64,000 bases of DNA from Dermatemys mawii (Eukaryota; Chordata; Testudines; Dermatemydidae), in NCBI GenBank assembly GCA_007922305.1, contig ML677333.1, positions 18,931,555 through 18,995,554 on the forward strand, given 5' to 3'. The translations under genes were made by a program, and so were the position numbers. This document shows, piece after piece, positions 46,030 through 58,965 of the stretch. Positions within the stretch are counted from its first letter, which is position 1. Each line of letters opens with the position of its first letter. The notes below the pieces were generated by a model, which saw nothing but the letters and a program-made list of their open reading frames with translations, did not search any database and was not told the DNA's origin.

Positions 46030-46260
46030 GATTTGCAGTGGGTTAGACTTCTAAAAGGTATTTAGGTGGCTAAAGAGGAAAACAGGCACCTACTGGTATT
46101 TCAAAAATGCATAGGTGCTTCTGAAAACCCTACTGTATGCCTATCTTCAACTTTAGGAACCTAAATACCTTTGAAAATCTTGCCCTAAGTCCCTTTTGAA
46201 AATGGACTTTGCTCTTAAATCACTCAGATGCTTTTGAAAATTTTATCCAAAGCCTCAAAT
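46030..46260. repeat. 'taaatacctttgaaaat' dispersed repeat
   Basis: 'aggtatttaggtggctaaag' is mirrored by 'ggaacctaaatacctttgaa', so the unit is loosely palindromic. Related text is at 33380-33460 and 62940-63070. Class unknown. Confidence 0.45.
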
Positions 46261-46439
46261 TCCAAGTTGTTTCCCCTCAATAACTTTCACAGTTCTTTTC
46301 CTATTGCTCTCCCCCACATATACTAATTCCTATCTCTTCTAAAAGCACACATCTTCCACAATGTCCAGATACATTGGTTTTGTATTAATAATTACAACAT
46401 TAAAGAAAACCAAACTTGAGATTATTCTGTCTTCTGGGA

Positions 46440-46525
46440 TGTGGGCCAGAACTGTTGTAAATGAGGATAGCTGTATTGACGTCAGTGAAACTATACCAAG
46501 TTACACCAGCTGAGGATCTGACCTC
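46440..46525. repeat. Short palindromic dispersed repeat (unit 2)
   Basis: 'ttacaccagctgaggatctg' as at 3270-3360, with a weakly mirrored left half. Confidence 0.4.
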
Positions 46526-47158
46526 CTAAAATACAGGCTCTTTGAAACAAACAACTAATAAACGATCAAGAAATATTTAAAGAATAATATACTTTAGTAA
46601 ATATGTTGTGCTCTTGCTAATAACAACTATTATATTTTCTTAATCTGAGTAATACAACTATGTAATTGCTCCCATGTGCTCAGATACAGTGACAGTATAT
46701 TCATTTCTTTGTTTTTCCTATACCTGCAGCAAAAAAGCTATGAATATTTTGCTTTATAGGACACTTGAATACAAATGAAAATCATAATCATAAAAGGGCT
46801 AGCAAAATAGCAGATCATTAAGACAGGAATAAATCATAGAAGTTCCTAACTCTGGTACGATATCTTACCTATTTAATAGTATAACATTGATCTGTTTTCT
46901 ATCTTTTTAGCTATGTCTTTAAAAAGAAGCCTGAGAATCATAGTTAGGCTGAAAGTACAAACTTATTGCGTGAACGGTCCTTCTACAGGACAGCTGTGTA
47001 AAATTTAAATTTTGCAGAACTTACCTGGTTTTGTTTTTTTGTTAGAGACTCAAAATTCATTCTAATATTGTCAAATGTTCATCAAGATTTATAAACATTT
47101 TGAACTAAATTGGGCTCAGCCTTGAAGAACTTGTTCATTATCTTTAGTTATATAACAC

Positions 47159-47161
47159 TAA
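47159..47161. repeat. Target duplication TAA of MITE twin 1
   Basis: TAA here and at 47838-47840. Confidence 0.75.
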
Positions 47162-47837
47162 GGGTATGGTTACACTTACAAGATTATAGCGCTATAGGTT
47201 ATAGCGGTCCCCTTATACAGTAATATGTATAGCGCTATTGTATGTCCACACTCAGATGCGCCTGCGGTATAGCATGGCCACATTTCGGGCACTTAATGCG
47301 GCATTAAGAGCAGCGCATTAGGGCAGGTATCCCAGCATTCAGCTGGGTGCAACGTGCTTTTTAAACGAGGGGGGTGAGGGGGGACGCGTTGTGTGTATGC
47401 GGAGGGAGAGAGACAGTGGTTTTTCCGTTTTTCTGAAAGCCTGTTAGTGAGCCTCCGTTCACAGAAGGCTTTGTTTTCACACAGGCTCCCTCCTTAAACA
47501 TTTGCATTGCTTATCTGCCGAGTTAAGAAAGAAACTCTAAAGAGGTACTTCCGCATTCCTCCAGCCGAGTTCAAAACAAAGGGAAGAGACGTCAATTGCC
47601 TTAAATGGCTCTAGGCATCTCCAGAGATTACTTGTAGCGCAGTGGGTGTCCACATTCTTGCTGTAGCGCTACAGCAGCTGCGCTACAGCCCTTATTCCCC
47701 ATGAGGAGGTGGATTTATAATATCGCTATAACTCAGCAGTTATAGCGCTCTACGTGCCTTGCCAGTGTGGACGGGGAGTAGGTTATAGTGCTCGTGGGGG
47801 CTTTATAGCGCTATAAAGTGCCAGTGTAACCATGGCC
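47162..47837. mobile_element. PIF/Harbinger-like MITE twin 1, 676 bp
   Basis: Ends 'gggtatggttacacttacaa' and 'cagtgtaaccatggcc' are inverted, followed inward by 'agcgctata' sites on both sides ('ttatagcgctataggttata' and 'ctttatagcgctataaag'). Flanked by TAA. It has no open frame of note and no transposase. It is almost identical along its whole length to 50709-51385. Confidence 0.88.
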
Positions 47838-47840
47838 TAA

Positions 47841-48049
47841 AAGAATGCTGGATGGCTCATAGAATGAACAAAAAAGAGCTGGCATAATAAAGTTTGGATC
47901 CTAAGGCCATTGTAGTCAATTGACACCCTTCTGTTGGCTTTAATGGCCTTTGAATTGCTCCCTAACTTTATACTTGAAGCAAAGAGTGAGTGTAATAAAC
48001 AATAAAGGGATAGGAAAGAATATTAACAATAAAATAATGAATAGTAATA
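47841..48049. other. Intergenic, no gene recognised
   Basis: AT-rich spacer between a MITE and an old SINE. Confidence 0.4.
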
Positions 48050-48262
48050 ATACCGACCTCTCATACAGCACTTTTTATTAGAAGATCTCTCAGCACTTTG
48101 AAAAGTAGGTCAGTATTACTATCCCTATTTTATAATGAGCCACAGTGACATGTAGTAGTTTGAACAAGGTCACTGAACAGACGAGGGGCAGAACTGGGGA
48201 AAAAACCCAGGTCTTCTGAGGCTCAATTGAGTACTTTTGTCACTGGGCCATGCCACATAGAT
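48050..48262 (+). repeat. Ancient CORE/MIR-like SINE remnant
   Basis: 'aggtcagtattactatccct' and 'attttataatgagccacagt', then 'caaggtcactgaacagacga' and 'aaacccaggtcttctgag' follow the order of MIR/CORE SINEs. Confidence 0.5.
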
Positions 48263-48409
48263 CACGTGGTTGCTCTGTTTTGGCACATGCATACTGATAG
48301 TTTTATAAAGTTGTTTTAAAAATATATAATTGTCTGTTGCATTAAAAAAACCTCGCTTGATTTCTTGTCTCACATTGAAAGTACGGTAAACTGTTCATAC
48401 ATGAAAGCA

Positions 48410-48845
48410 AGATGAATTTGGGTAGGGCTGTTCATCTTAGAAAAGAGATGACAGGTGTAGGATGGGGAGGGTAATGATAGAGGACTATAAAATAATGAAT
48501 GGTGTGGAAAAACCAAGTTCTTTTTCACACAACCCACAACTAACTTGTGGAACTTATTGCCATGAAATGTTGTGATGGCCAAACATATAACTGGATTAAA
48601 AAAAGAACTGGATATATTCATGGAGGATAGGTCCATCATTGGCTGTTGCCACGATGGTAAAGGATGCAACTCCATGCTCGGGGTGACCCTAATTCACTGG
48701 AGTGAAAGATGGGTGGATCACTCAATAATTGCCCTGTTCTGTACACTTTCTCTGAAGCTTTGATACAGGCTGCTGTTGGAGACAGGATACTGGGCAAGAT
48801 GGTCTGTGGTCTGACCCAGTACGACAGCTCTCAAATTCTTATGAA
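48410..48845 (+). mobile_element. CR1 LINE, 3' end
   Basis: Contains 'actaacttgtggaacttatt', 'gaggataggtccatcattgg' and 'tggtctgacccagtacgaca', ending in 'aaattcttatga'. Sense orientation, same subfamily as at 1.1 kb. The 101-residue minus-strand frame here is antisense and not a gene. Confidence 0.8.
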
Positions 48846-50708
48846 TTGGTACACTGCTCCGTGCTGGGAGGCACAGCCTGGGAAGACTCTTTAGGTGGTG
48901 CACCTCTGAATGGTTCAAAGCACAACCAAAATGGGGAATGCTTGCCTGCTGTCATGCAGGAAGTGCTAAGGGAAAGAGCAGATGGCAGAGCTGGATGAGG
49001 ACAAGGCTGGTGAATCTGCTACTGGTGGCAGAGGTGCTGGAACAATTCTTTTAGTGGGGATGCTGAGAGCCACTGAACCAAACTACAAACCCTGAATATA
49101 ATGGAAACCACTTCAAGTCAGGGGTTGCTGAAGCACACCCTGCTTCCCAACCCCACACCTCTAGTTCCAGCACTTATGGCTGGTGGAAACTAAGTAACTG
49201 CAGCACACACAAGTTCTGTGCACTTTGCTGTTGATTCAGGAAAGGTTTTGGAGCTGCATCATCCTCATTGGGCATCAGTAGCTTCAAGTCACAATTTGGT
49301 TCAAAACTCATTTTTGTATTGTGAGTTTTAAATGGTGTATTATTCTGATAAACTCCATGATAAAATATTAATGTGCATAGCAGGGCTGTGATCAACACAT
49401 TTATCTACTTCTTGCAACATACATCAAAATGCAAACCTATCCAAAAATATAACTACGAGGAATCTGACTCTAAATCAGTAATCGCACCTACATCATCACC
49501 CTTTCTTTTCAATTATTCAAACAGTCTTAATGTTATTCAAAATTATTCCTAAACATGATTTATCTTTCATTTTTATTTTTTAGTGTTTTGGAAGGGTTGA
49601 GTACAAGCTCTTGAAAATTATTTCTGCATATGTGAACCTTTGTAGAGCACGCAAATGATCAGATGCTATGAATACTTTCTTCTAAAACAGAATTAGTCAG
49701 CTAGCATTATATAGAGGCATTAAAACCAAGTACAAATGCAGCATATTGTACTGGGTTATATCCCTGGGAGAAATATCTTTAAGAGAAGATAGGCCTGAAA
49801 AGTAATAAGCCAGGACAGTCTGAGGTTGATTTTTTAAAATTCTAGTTTTCATAGCCCAATTTAAATATAATATGTATACATGTGTATATAATTTACGTTG
49901 GAAATCTCCCTTGCACACCCCACAATTTATGGGAAAATATGAAATGCATTATTTTCCACCAAAATCCTGGAGGTCCTCTTCCTTCATTTCAGAACCCTCT
50001 GGATATAGTTGTGTTGCAAACTGTGCTCTTACAGCAATCTATGTATTGTGTGTAGGCAGACTCTCATAACTGATCTGTGACCCTAGTATAAACCAGAAAG
50101 AAAACCATTATAGTTTGAGCCTGAATCTAATCACCACTGAAGTCAAATATAAATTAGATATATGTAAGATCAGAATTAGGGTCTTTATGGTTTTTTTCCT
50201 TTAAGTTGGAAAATTATCTAAACCAAAGTCTAAAGCTGTAATGGGAAAGGGCAGGGGGAAAATGCATGAACTCTATTTAGGGGATTTCTTCATCATCTTG
50301 CTTGTCACATACAGTCTTATTTGCAAGGAGAACTCAACCACATTATACTTCAATTGTACGCAATAATATTTTTGCTAAAGTCAGTTCAAGTGGAGCAGTT
50401 CCCATGACACACAAGGGGGAATTGTATGGTGTGCATGGAAAATGGCACATACATTTTGTTCTCTAATGTAACAGAGTTTGCACATTCTGAAGATTAATGT
50501 TGACATGAGAGGTACTGTAACCAGCTAAACACTGATGAAAAAAACCAGACATATTTTGCCAGTTACAATTTTAAAACCAAAATGCCTGATTGAAGGAATA
50601 CAGTAATTGACAATGTTTTTAAGTTACTGAAATCTAACTGTTACCCAAAAAAGCACAGGTGGGAAACTGCAGCTTTTTAGATCTCACTGGACTCTACAGC
50701 TTGACTTT
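48846..50708. other. Intergenic, no gene recognised
   Basis: AT-rich. Frames at 49174-49398, 49697-49918 and 49872-50069 carry no domain. Confidence 0.45.
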
Positions 50709-51385
50709 GGGTATGGTTACACTTACAAGATTATAGCGCTATAGGTTATAGCAGTCCCCTTATACAGTAATATGTATAGCGCTATTGTATGTCCACACTC
50801 AGATGCGCCTGCGGTATAGCATGGCCACATTTGGGGCACTTAATGCAGCATTAAGAGCAGCGCATTAGGGCAGGTATCCCAGCATTCAGCTGGGTGCAAC
50901 GTGCTTTTTAAACGAGGGGGGGTGAGGGGGGACGCGTTGTGTGTATGCGGAAGGAGAGAGACAGTGGTTTTTCTGTTCTTCTGAAAGCCTGTCAGCGAGC
51001 CTCCGTTCACAGAAGGCTTTGTTTTCACATAGGCTCCCTCCTTAAACATTTGCATTGCTTATCTGCCGAGTTAAGAAAGAAACTCTAAAGAGGTACTTCC
51101 GCATTCCTCCAGCCGAGTTCAAAACAAAGGGAAGAGACGTCAATTGCCTTAAATGGCTCTAGGCATCTCCAGAGATTACTTGTAGCGCAGTGGGTGTCCA
51201 CATTCTTGCTGTAGCGCTACAGCAGCTGCGCTACAGCCCTTATTCCCCATGGGGAGGTGGATTAATAATAGCGCTATAACTCAGCAGTTATAGCGCTCTA
51301 CGTGCCTTGCCAGTGTGGACGGGGAGTAGGTTATAGCGCTCGTGGGGGCTTTATAGCGCTATAAAGTGCCAGTGTAACCATGGCC
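50709..51385. mobile_element. PIF/Harbinger-like MITE twin 2, 677 bp
   Basis: Same ends and order as twin 1, flanked by TTT on both sides (50706-50708 and 51386-51388). By eye I count roughly 15 differences along the whole length, about 98% identity, all scattered. The different flanks show an independent insertion rather than a segmental duplication. The frame at 50840-51055 is not conserved coding. Confidence 0.88.
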
Positions 51386-51527
51386 TTTGTTTCCTTTTGT
51401 GCCGGTTTAAAGCCTGGCCTAAAAGGGTGTGATACCACTGAAGTCAGGAGAGACGCACCCATTCGGATCAGGGATGCCTCCCTACTTTACTCAGATTTTC
51501 TTCTATTCCTTTCTCTCTCTGACTTAT

Positions 51528-52520
51528 TGTGACGTACTAGGATACAATCCAGACCAATGAGTTGCTGTGTCACCCCAGCCCTGTAACCTGGAGTGCCCTT
51601 TACACTGCCTTGCAGATGTAGCCTCCAGCCCAGAGTGCTCACAAACAGCCTCCAGCATATAAGTCACTCCCAGCGATGTCTGTGTGCGCTGCAGCCAGAC
51701 AGCCACACCTTGACTCTTATCAGCTTTAAATATTACCATAGGTTAACTCAAAGACACTCCCTGTCTCAGATTTTCCCCATGAAACATATGTTCTGTATTG
51801 ACCAGCCCTCTCCTGGGCAGTACAAATATATTAAGTACATTATTCCTTTAAGGGAATAATATGCACATAACTTATTATCCCAAATGGAGTTACCCAGATG
51901 CTTGAACTTGAACACACTGAATTAGATAAAATAACAAAACAAGTGTATTAATTATAAAAAGAGAGATTCTAAGTGCAAACAAAACATCAAAGTCAGAAAT
52001 GATTACAAGAAAAATAAATAAAACACATTAGATTCAAAGCAAAGTTTTCTCACCACATGCTCTCAACAGTTTTACTGACCAAACCCTTTAGGTCAGGATC
52101 CCTTCCACAGAGTCCAATAGCTTCCTTTGTCACTTCAAGTACAGTAAATGCCATGTCTGACTTTTATTTTTATATTCCTGTTCCCCCTTTCAGAAGCACT
52201 TCCAGCAAGGCAACAGGCCTTTCTCTGTGGAAGGAAACTCTATGCTGTTTCTTTGCTAAGATGTAGATTTTTGTCCCTGCCCTCTTTCCTGCCACAGAAC
52301 AGACATTTAGCAAGTGATGGTCAATCAGTCTTGTTTACACCTGGCTGAGGCATCTCTGTCTCTGCAGAACTGATCTGGCCACTCTCCAGACTTATCTGGA
52401 AAACGTACTTTTAGTCATGATATGAGCTTATGTTTATAACTTCACATATAATGCTCCAATATGCATTTATGCCGTATTAGTGAGTTTTTAAATCATAGCT
52501 CACAAAGCACATCTTAGACA
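51528..52520 (-). repeat. Possible solo LTR or other long dispersed repeat
   Basis: On the minus strand it ends in 'cctagtacgtcaca' and carries an A/T block 'ttaattaatacacttg'-like near 51940-51965, comparable with 35.65 and 15.5 kb. Plus-strand text such as 'ccagaccaatgagttgctgt' and 'ctccagcatataagtcactc' is familiar from turtle repeats, but I cannot name the family. No coding frame. Confidence 0.35.
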
Positions 52521-52649
52521 AACATTATTACAATAGTGTGTAGGGTGTGAATGTAGGGATGACATATTAAAGTATTAAAAATTATTCCCCAAGTGGAAGT
52601 GACTCCCCATAATTTGTTTCCCACAACTGAAAGTCTACATAGTATAAGT

Positions 52650-53850
52650 TTGTAGCTTGATAAGTGTTTAGATTTATTATTTTATTTGTTAAGATTGTTA
52701 AATGTTTAGATTTATTATTATTGCCCCTTTAAAATATAATTTGTTAATATTAGGTCATGTAACTTGAAATTGTTAAGAATATAATACTATGTAGCCAGAA
52801 ACAGCTCCTCTCGCTCTGTCCCAGGGCACGCTCAAACTTTTGCAAGTAGCTACTTGAAATTGACATTGCAGCGATACATTGTAAGGATGCATTGTCAAGC
52901 CACTAACTCCATTGTAACGATGCATTGTCAAGCCACTAACTCCGCTCTGGGAGCCAAGCCCTGTAATTGATTAAGGGCATTGTTACACAATTGACACCAG
53001 TTCTCTTCAAAGCATTGTGAACCAATTAACCCTAATCACAAAGTGAAACATTGTAACTATAACAGTAACTAACTCAGCACTCAGAGAGAGAGTGTTTTGA
53101 GAAATGTCACCCAGAAACTTTTATAACTTTTTGTAACTACAACTCTTGTATGTGTAAAATTATTATTATACAAAATACTGTATGTGAAACATTAATTAGG
53201 GAATTAAGTAAGAGAGAGAGTGCTTGGACAATGAATGAATGGTTTGAGAGGTTCCAGCCTGAGAATGCAGCATCAAAGGGCTGAAGAAGGCGTCAGGTGC
53301 CAGTGGAACCAAAAGGTGTCAAGTGGAGAAAAACTGGAGACTGGAGGTCCAACCTATGAGATCACTGACAAGCACCTGGCAGCCACCCTGAAGACATCAG
53401 CATGACGCAGCAATTCCCATAGACTGGCATAGGAAGAAATTCCTATAAAGACTGGACCAAAAGACTATGGAGTCAGAGTCCAAGGTTCTGCTGCCAGCCT
53501 ACCAGAAGCTTCAGATGCGCATCTGATCAGGACTTTGCTCCCCACTACCATCACCTGTGTATAGAATACCTGGCCAGTATTCTGTCACAAGCAACTTCCA
53601 GGCTGGTAACTATAACAATTACCCAGAACCTGAATGAATGGATGAATGATTGAATGAATGTTTATATATATGTGTGTGTGTGTGTGTGTGTATAAGGGTT
53701 AAGTAGTGATAGGAATAAGTAGTTAAACAACATTTTTTGCTTCTATCTTTTCTTTATTCTTTATTATTATCTTTACAGTAAATGTGGCTTTTTGCCTTAT
53801 CCCCCTCATAAGATCCTGCTTGTTTTTATTGATATAACATGAACACAGGT
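52650..53850 (+). repeat. Possible endogenous-retrovirus-like solo LTR
   Basis: Features consistent with an LTR: a 33-bp direct repeat (52878-52910 and 52911-52943, one mismatch) in a U3-like position, a TATA-like 'cctataaagactgg' near 53443, and a terminal 'tgatataaca'. A (TG)n run at 53665-53692 interrupts it. No coding region and no clear flank duplication. It is only a regulatory-type remnant if the call is right. Confidence 0.35.
53665..53692. repeat. (TG)n microsatellite
   Basis: About 11 TG units after 'tatatata'. Confidence 0.9.
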
Positions 53851-55689
53851 ATACAGTGTCATCTTTAACTATATCGCCAAAAGCAAACTTTGCACTGCTT
53901 CGTACTGTTCTACTTCTCTCTGACATATACACCAAGTACAGGCCTGCAAATGCACAAGTCAGTCCCTCAGAAAATAATGCCACATTACACCGTTATCATA
54001 TCCACTATAAGATCTGCACATCTTATCAGAAGCTCTGCAGGATTAGGCTCCTGACTGAAAAGTTTAATCTCTACTCTTCCCTTATTTCCAAAAGTGCTGG
54101 CAATCCTTAGTGCCTTTTGTGTGCCATTCATTCTCTATGCTACCATTTCAATGTACCCTACATTCCTGGTGAAATGAAAAGAATCTGCTTCCTTCCTTTA
54201 ATCCAATATTTCCCTACTTTGTGACAATACAGACCCCTTTCATATTTGCCTTTTCTTTTCCCATCCTATGTATTTCTCCAATGCTCTTGACCGTTCCATC
54301 ATCACCTGGGCCTTTCATAAAAATACCTGGACACTTAACCCTCTTACCTGCCCTATTTTTTGGTCCAGATCTTCACATGACCTGGAAACAACAGTCCATT
54401 GTGTGGTTAGTAGTCTCCTTATTTCTGCTCATGAAGGCTCTTTCCGCTCCTTGCTCTCCTTCATTTCAATCTAGCTTTTGACAGTCTGGACCTGTCTATT
54501 CTCCTGAAATGTCCCTATAGTTTGGAGGCTTCTCTGTTCTACCCCTACCCCCATCACAATACTACACATCCTCTCTATCTCATACACATATTTCCCCTCC
54601 CAATGCTTAGTTTTTTTACTGCTGATTATAGAACAACGATGTTGGTGCCATGTTATGCAGAATGGCATAATTTGCTTGTGTGTTATTTCTTTTTTAATAC
54701 TTGTTCATTAAACAAACACAATTAATTACATTAATATTTAGAGAGCATCCTCCATGCAAGCACCCCAGGATGTTGTACAAAGCCAATATAAAATTCATAC
54801 AATAAAATATTAATAAACTAAATTTTATTAAGAGCTTATAACATTTGCTGGGAAAATTGACACCAATTGTGAAGCTTTAGTGCAGGATGAAAATTAATCT
54901 CATAAATGAGGAGTAGAAACAATTCAAACTACTATATTGCATCTGCACACACAGACAATGGGTCTAGTTCACCTCTCGCTGGTATAAATCCAGAGTAACT
55001 CAGCTTCAGTCAGTGAACTCAGCATTCCATGGCAGGCACAGTGAAAAAAAATCTGGGGAAGCCATCTAGTCAGAAATGCACAGTTATGAACTAAAACACA
55101 ATGACAAAAGCTGTGCTGATATCGTCAATTATATTAGTTGCGTGGAAGGGGGAAAGGGCAGAGAAGGTGACCAGCTTCCAAAATTGAACTGCAGCAAAAC
55201 TTGGGGGAAAAAAAACTTGAAACATTTCAATTGTTTTTATTTATAACTCAGTTATTTTGAATGGCTCTTGTCATGTTGCTGTGAGATTTATCTTTATCAG
55301 CCAAAAATCTCCACCTTTAACAAAAATAGTTAAATAACCTTTTTGTTCAACAAGACAAACATACTAAGATATTACATGACAATGGCATGACCTTTGCATG
55401 CATATCACTCTTCCTTTTGAACTATACTAGTCTTACAGTCCATAAGATGAACATATAGTATGGTTACATTACTGAGAGGGTTTAGCAAGTCTTTACTGCT
55501 TATGTGTGAGCTGTGATTTTCCAAAGGTTTATAACTTAGCCAAATTTGCATAGATTTGCACAGGGGACAGCAAAAAACACATCCATGACACAGAGGTCCA
55601 CCCCTGCTAAATTTTAAGGAAAAGGTTGCTGGAATTTAGGAATATGGGCAAACCAGTGTATTTGTCCCTAGCCTCTCATTCTTTGAAGT
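53851..55689. other. Intergenic; possible weak LINE trace at 54.2-54.5 kb
   Basis: 54268-54525 contains 'ctcatgaaggctctttccgc' and 'catttcaatctagcttttga', faintly like the L2/CR1 'SLDLSSAFD' block, but not enough to delimit. Otherwise AT-rich with no gene. Confidence 0.3.
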
Positions 55690-55855
55690 GGCTGAACTGG
55701 TTTGGGTAAAATCTCCATCCCTCTCCCCTCAAAATCAGCCTGAAGCAGATACCTGACATAGAAAATTTCAGCTCAAATGATTAAAGTTTGGGAAAGTTAT
55801 AAGGAACTGTAAACAGGGTCTTATAATGGGGAGTGTTGGGAAAACTAAATAATAA
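55690..55855. repeat. Unclassified dispersed repeat (copy 2)
   Basis: Shares ordered blocks with 28150-28380 over about 140 bp ('gaaaatttcagc', 'aaagttataa', 'tataatggggagtgttggga'). Confidence 0.55.
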
Positions 55856-57983
55856 GCCAGCCTCACCTATAATTTAAACAGTTTGATGAGTTTCTTGATT
55901 TATAATAACTCCACTATCTTTTTAAAGTGGGCAAAATGAATTAGCTGTCAATAGTTCTACTTTATGGCAAATTGATCAACCACACAAGTCCTTAAAGAAC
56001 ATGCAGTTGAGTTTCCTTTCTATTGGAGCTAGAGTTTAAGGCTAGCAATAGTTATAGCAATATTTAATAGCTCTCTCCCTCTGATGAAAGTGAATTTGTC
56101 ATTTCAAAGCAATAAATGGAGATCATTAGGAACTTCCTGTTATCTTGTAATGCCTTACAGTAAATCTGTATTACAACATAGTACATTGTGATTCTGCCTT
56201 ATACTGCAGTAACATTATTTACCCATCCCTTTGAAATATGTTGTGATATTGAAGAAAGAGAAGGCAAGCAAGAAAATCTGAAGATCTAGTCTGGAAAATC
56301 TCATTGCTAGTCCTGTAAACAGTTTTGCATTAGCCACTGGCAGTGACAGTGACACAAATAGTTTGTCAATGAAATTTCTTTGTGATTCTCAATCGTTGGT
56401 GAATCTGTGTTGTCATTTGTTTTCTGCTGCCTGCATGCTTTCATGGTTCTATTTGTTCTTATGCCTTAGGAAAGTTATTTTTCTATGCACCGTGACAATT
56501 ATGTCCTTTTTAACTGCTGTAGTCGTAAGAAGCAGATTTTTTTAATAAATCTATATTTACCTGTTTGTTCAGTACTTCTTGTTCTGATATTTAGCATGAA
56601 AAATATTCAAAATAAAGTATTTTTTCTCTCATGTTCCATTCCAAATGAGAGATTAATATATAAAATCCATCTTCTTGGGAATGTCTGGTATTAGTCTAAC
56701 GGAGAGAGAAATATCTGCAAGGAGCAGCAACAGAAGAAACAGTCTGATTTGTAGGGCAATAATGAAATAGTTAAAATTAGATCACCCGACAGCATTACAA
56801 ATGAGACCTCTTTCTGAAAAATGCAGTTAGAGTTGTCATTGATATGAAAAATATTCATAGACATTTTTACACGTGATGTACACACGGGTAAGCTGCAAAG
56901 TCACCTTGAAAACTGTTTAAATAGATAACCGACATTAAGACATTGTGTCTTAAAAATGAAGCTTGTGCAGGGATCACTAATTATGAATATCAGCAGAAAA
57001 GACAGATAGAAATATTGCAACATCTTGGTCCTAGTGCAATTGTCATATTTGAATCCTTATTTCCTAGCACATAGATTCATTTTATTTACCTATTCCTCAT
57101 TCCAGGACAGAGATTTCCGAATCAAGAAATTTAAAATATTTAAGGGTTAGCATGTAAAAAGTACAATTAATTCAGATAAGTACCATGGAAGGAATGCTCA
57201 TATTTTAAATATATGTGCCAATCGCTAAACACGCAACATGTATAGGTGGGATAAAAGATAAATAATTAAAAATGAAGGAAGTATTTCACTTAATATTCTA
57301 CAATTAAAAAAACCCCCTGTTTCTGACTTCATCTGTGTTTTCTCTTTATTAACATATGTAAAGCATCTTTTTTCAGACTTTCACAAGCAAAATGTGATGC
57401 ACTTTTGCAATAGATATTATCTTCAGTTTAGTTTTAGTGGCACTATGAGAAAGGGGGTAGAATAAAATGAAACATCATTTGGAACATGATATTAAATGGT
57501 GACATGTACTGCCAAGAGTCTAAACAAATGTGGGTAATGCAGGATTGTAATAGTTATGGAAGATCTTGTACTAAAAGTGCAGAACAGTCTGTCATAAATA
57601 TATCTGGATCGTTCCAGCTGCTTCTTAATTAGCTCTTTTTAAAAAAAATGTAAGTACAAAGAAGAACATTGTTTCTGTTCATTGTCTTCTAAAACTTTGT
57701 AAAATAATTACATGCAGAGTAGTATCTGGGGTCCATTGGGATGATCCTAAGCAGAAGAGAGAAAAGTTAACATTAATTTCACATCTAAATCTAGGCTCTG
57801 ATTCAGCAAAACATTCATGCACATACCAAAATGTGTTGCTGATTTGTAATTCTAGTGGTTTTCTTTTGAGGACCATGGCTGATTAATGACAACAACACAA
57901 TATATTGGTGCTTTCATCCAAAAATTGCAAAGTGATTCTCATACTTTACAAATGATGGCCCTGATCTGCAATAGGCAGGGTGT
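55856..57983. other. Unique AT-rich sequence, candidate conserved non-coding DNA
   Basis: No repeat recognised. Rich in homeodomain-type cores such as 'actaattatgaat' (56980). No coding frame of note. Confidence 0.3.
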
Positions 57984-58292
57984 TTGCTCTCATGCATCCG
58001 ACTGCACATTAAGTTCCTATTTATTGTTCATTTACAGCAATGCCTTTGCTCCACTTTTGCTGAAAACCTCACCCATTCCTCTATCTTTTCTTGCCTTGAG
58101 TATTATAATTCCCTTTTGTATGGTGGCCTAAAGTCCCTGTTACCCAATTTGTGTGCAACAACACTATCTGCTTTCTTATATGGACAAAGAAAATATATCA
58201 TCCCTTATCTGAAAACAATTCTGTTTCCCATATATTCCCATTTATTTCTGGATCCATGGATTTACTCCAGCCTATTGCTACCTTTCTTCTGA
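57984..58292 (+). mobile_element. L2-type LINE, reverse-transcriptase C-terminal remnant
   Basis: The frame contains 'SCLEYYNSLLYGGLKSLLPN' followed by 'LYGQRKYIIPYLKTILFPIY', aligning with the L2 block 'LDYCNSLLYGLPKS...GTRKYDHITPVLKSLHWLP'. The catalytic part is missing. Old and inactive. Confidence 0.65.
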
Positions 58293-58965
58293 TTTCTCTG
58301 GGTCTCCTGTATCTAACATATTCCTTCCTCCTTTGGCTCTTCCCAGGGAAAGGAAAAAAGGTTCAGTTGATATTTGGTTTCAGGGGTGGGTAATACATTT
58401 TGCTTTATCTGAATCTGTTTATTCATTCCTATTTCTGTGTGAAGAATTGTATTTGCATATTTGCTTACTTATTTTCATTTACTGTTTTCTGCACACCTCT
58501 AAAAATGTGCTACAGAACTTGCTAGCACATCCATTTTTCATATGAGCAGCTGATCATATAAAAATGTCAAACAGTGAACCACCAAACAGTGCCCTCTGTT
58601 TTGCAGATGTATTTTTGGAGGCCCACTGAAAACCTGACCTAAAGTTACATTTTGGGGATGAAACACTGACACCGTAGAACTCAATGGGAACGCTCCCATC
58701 AAAGTCAGAGGGGCAGGCTTTCACTCAAACTTCAAGAAATTCCCTGCTGTTTTGAGACACATTATACCTTATCAGCTGGTTCAACTAATATATTGGGCAG
58801 TGAAGTCTTCATTTCATGGTGGTTTTTGCTGTCAGTTTCTACAGATAGATGTGTTCTATCCTTTAACATGTTTGCTTGAGCTGACCCATTAGCAGACTGT
58901 GTCCTGTTTAAAACAAATGACATGTTATTATCACACTACTACAATTCAGCATGAAATCAAAATAG
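58293..58965. other. Intergenic, no gene recognised
   Basis: May include decayed L2 3' sequence up to about 58380. The rest is unassigned. Confidence 0.35.
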
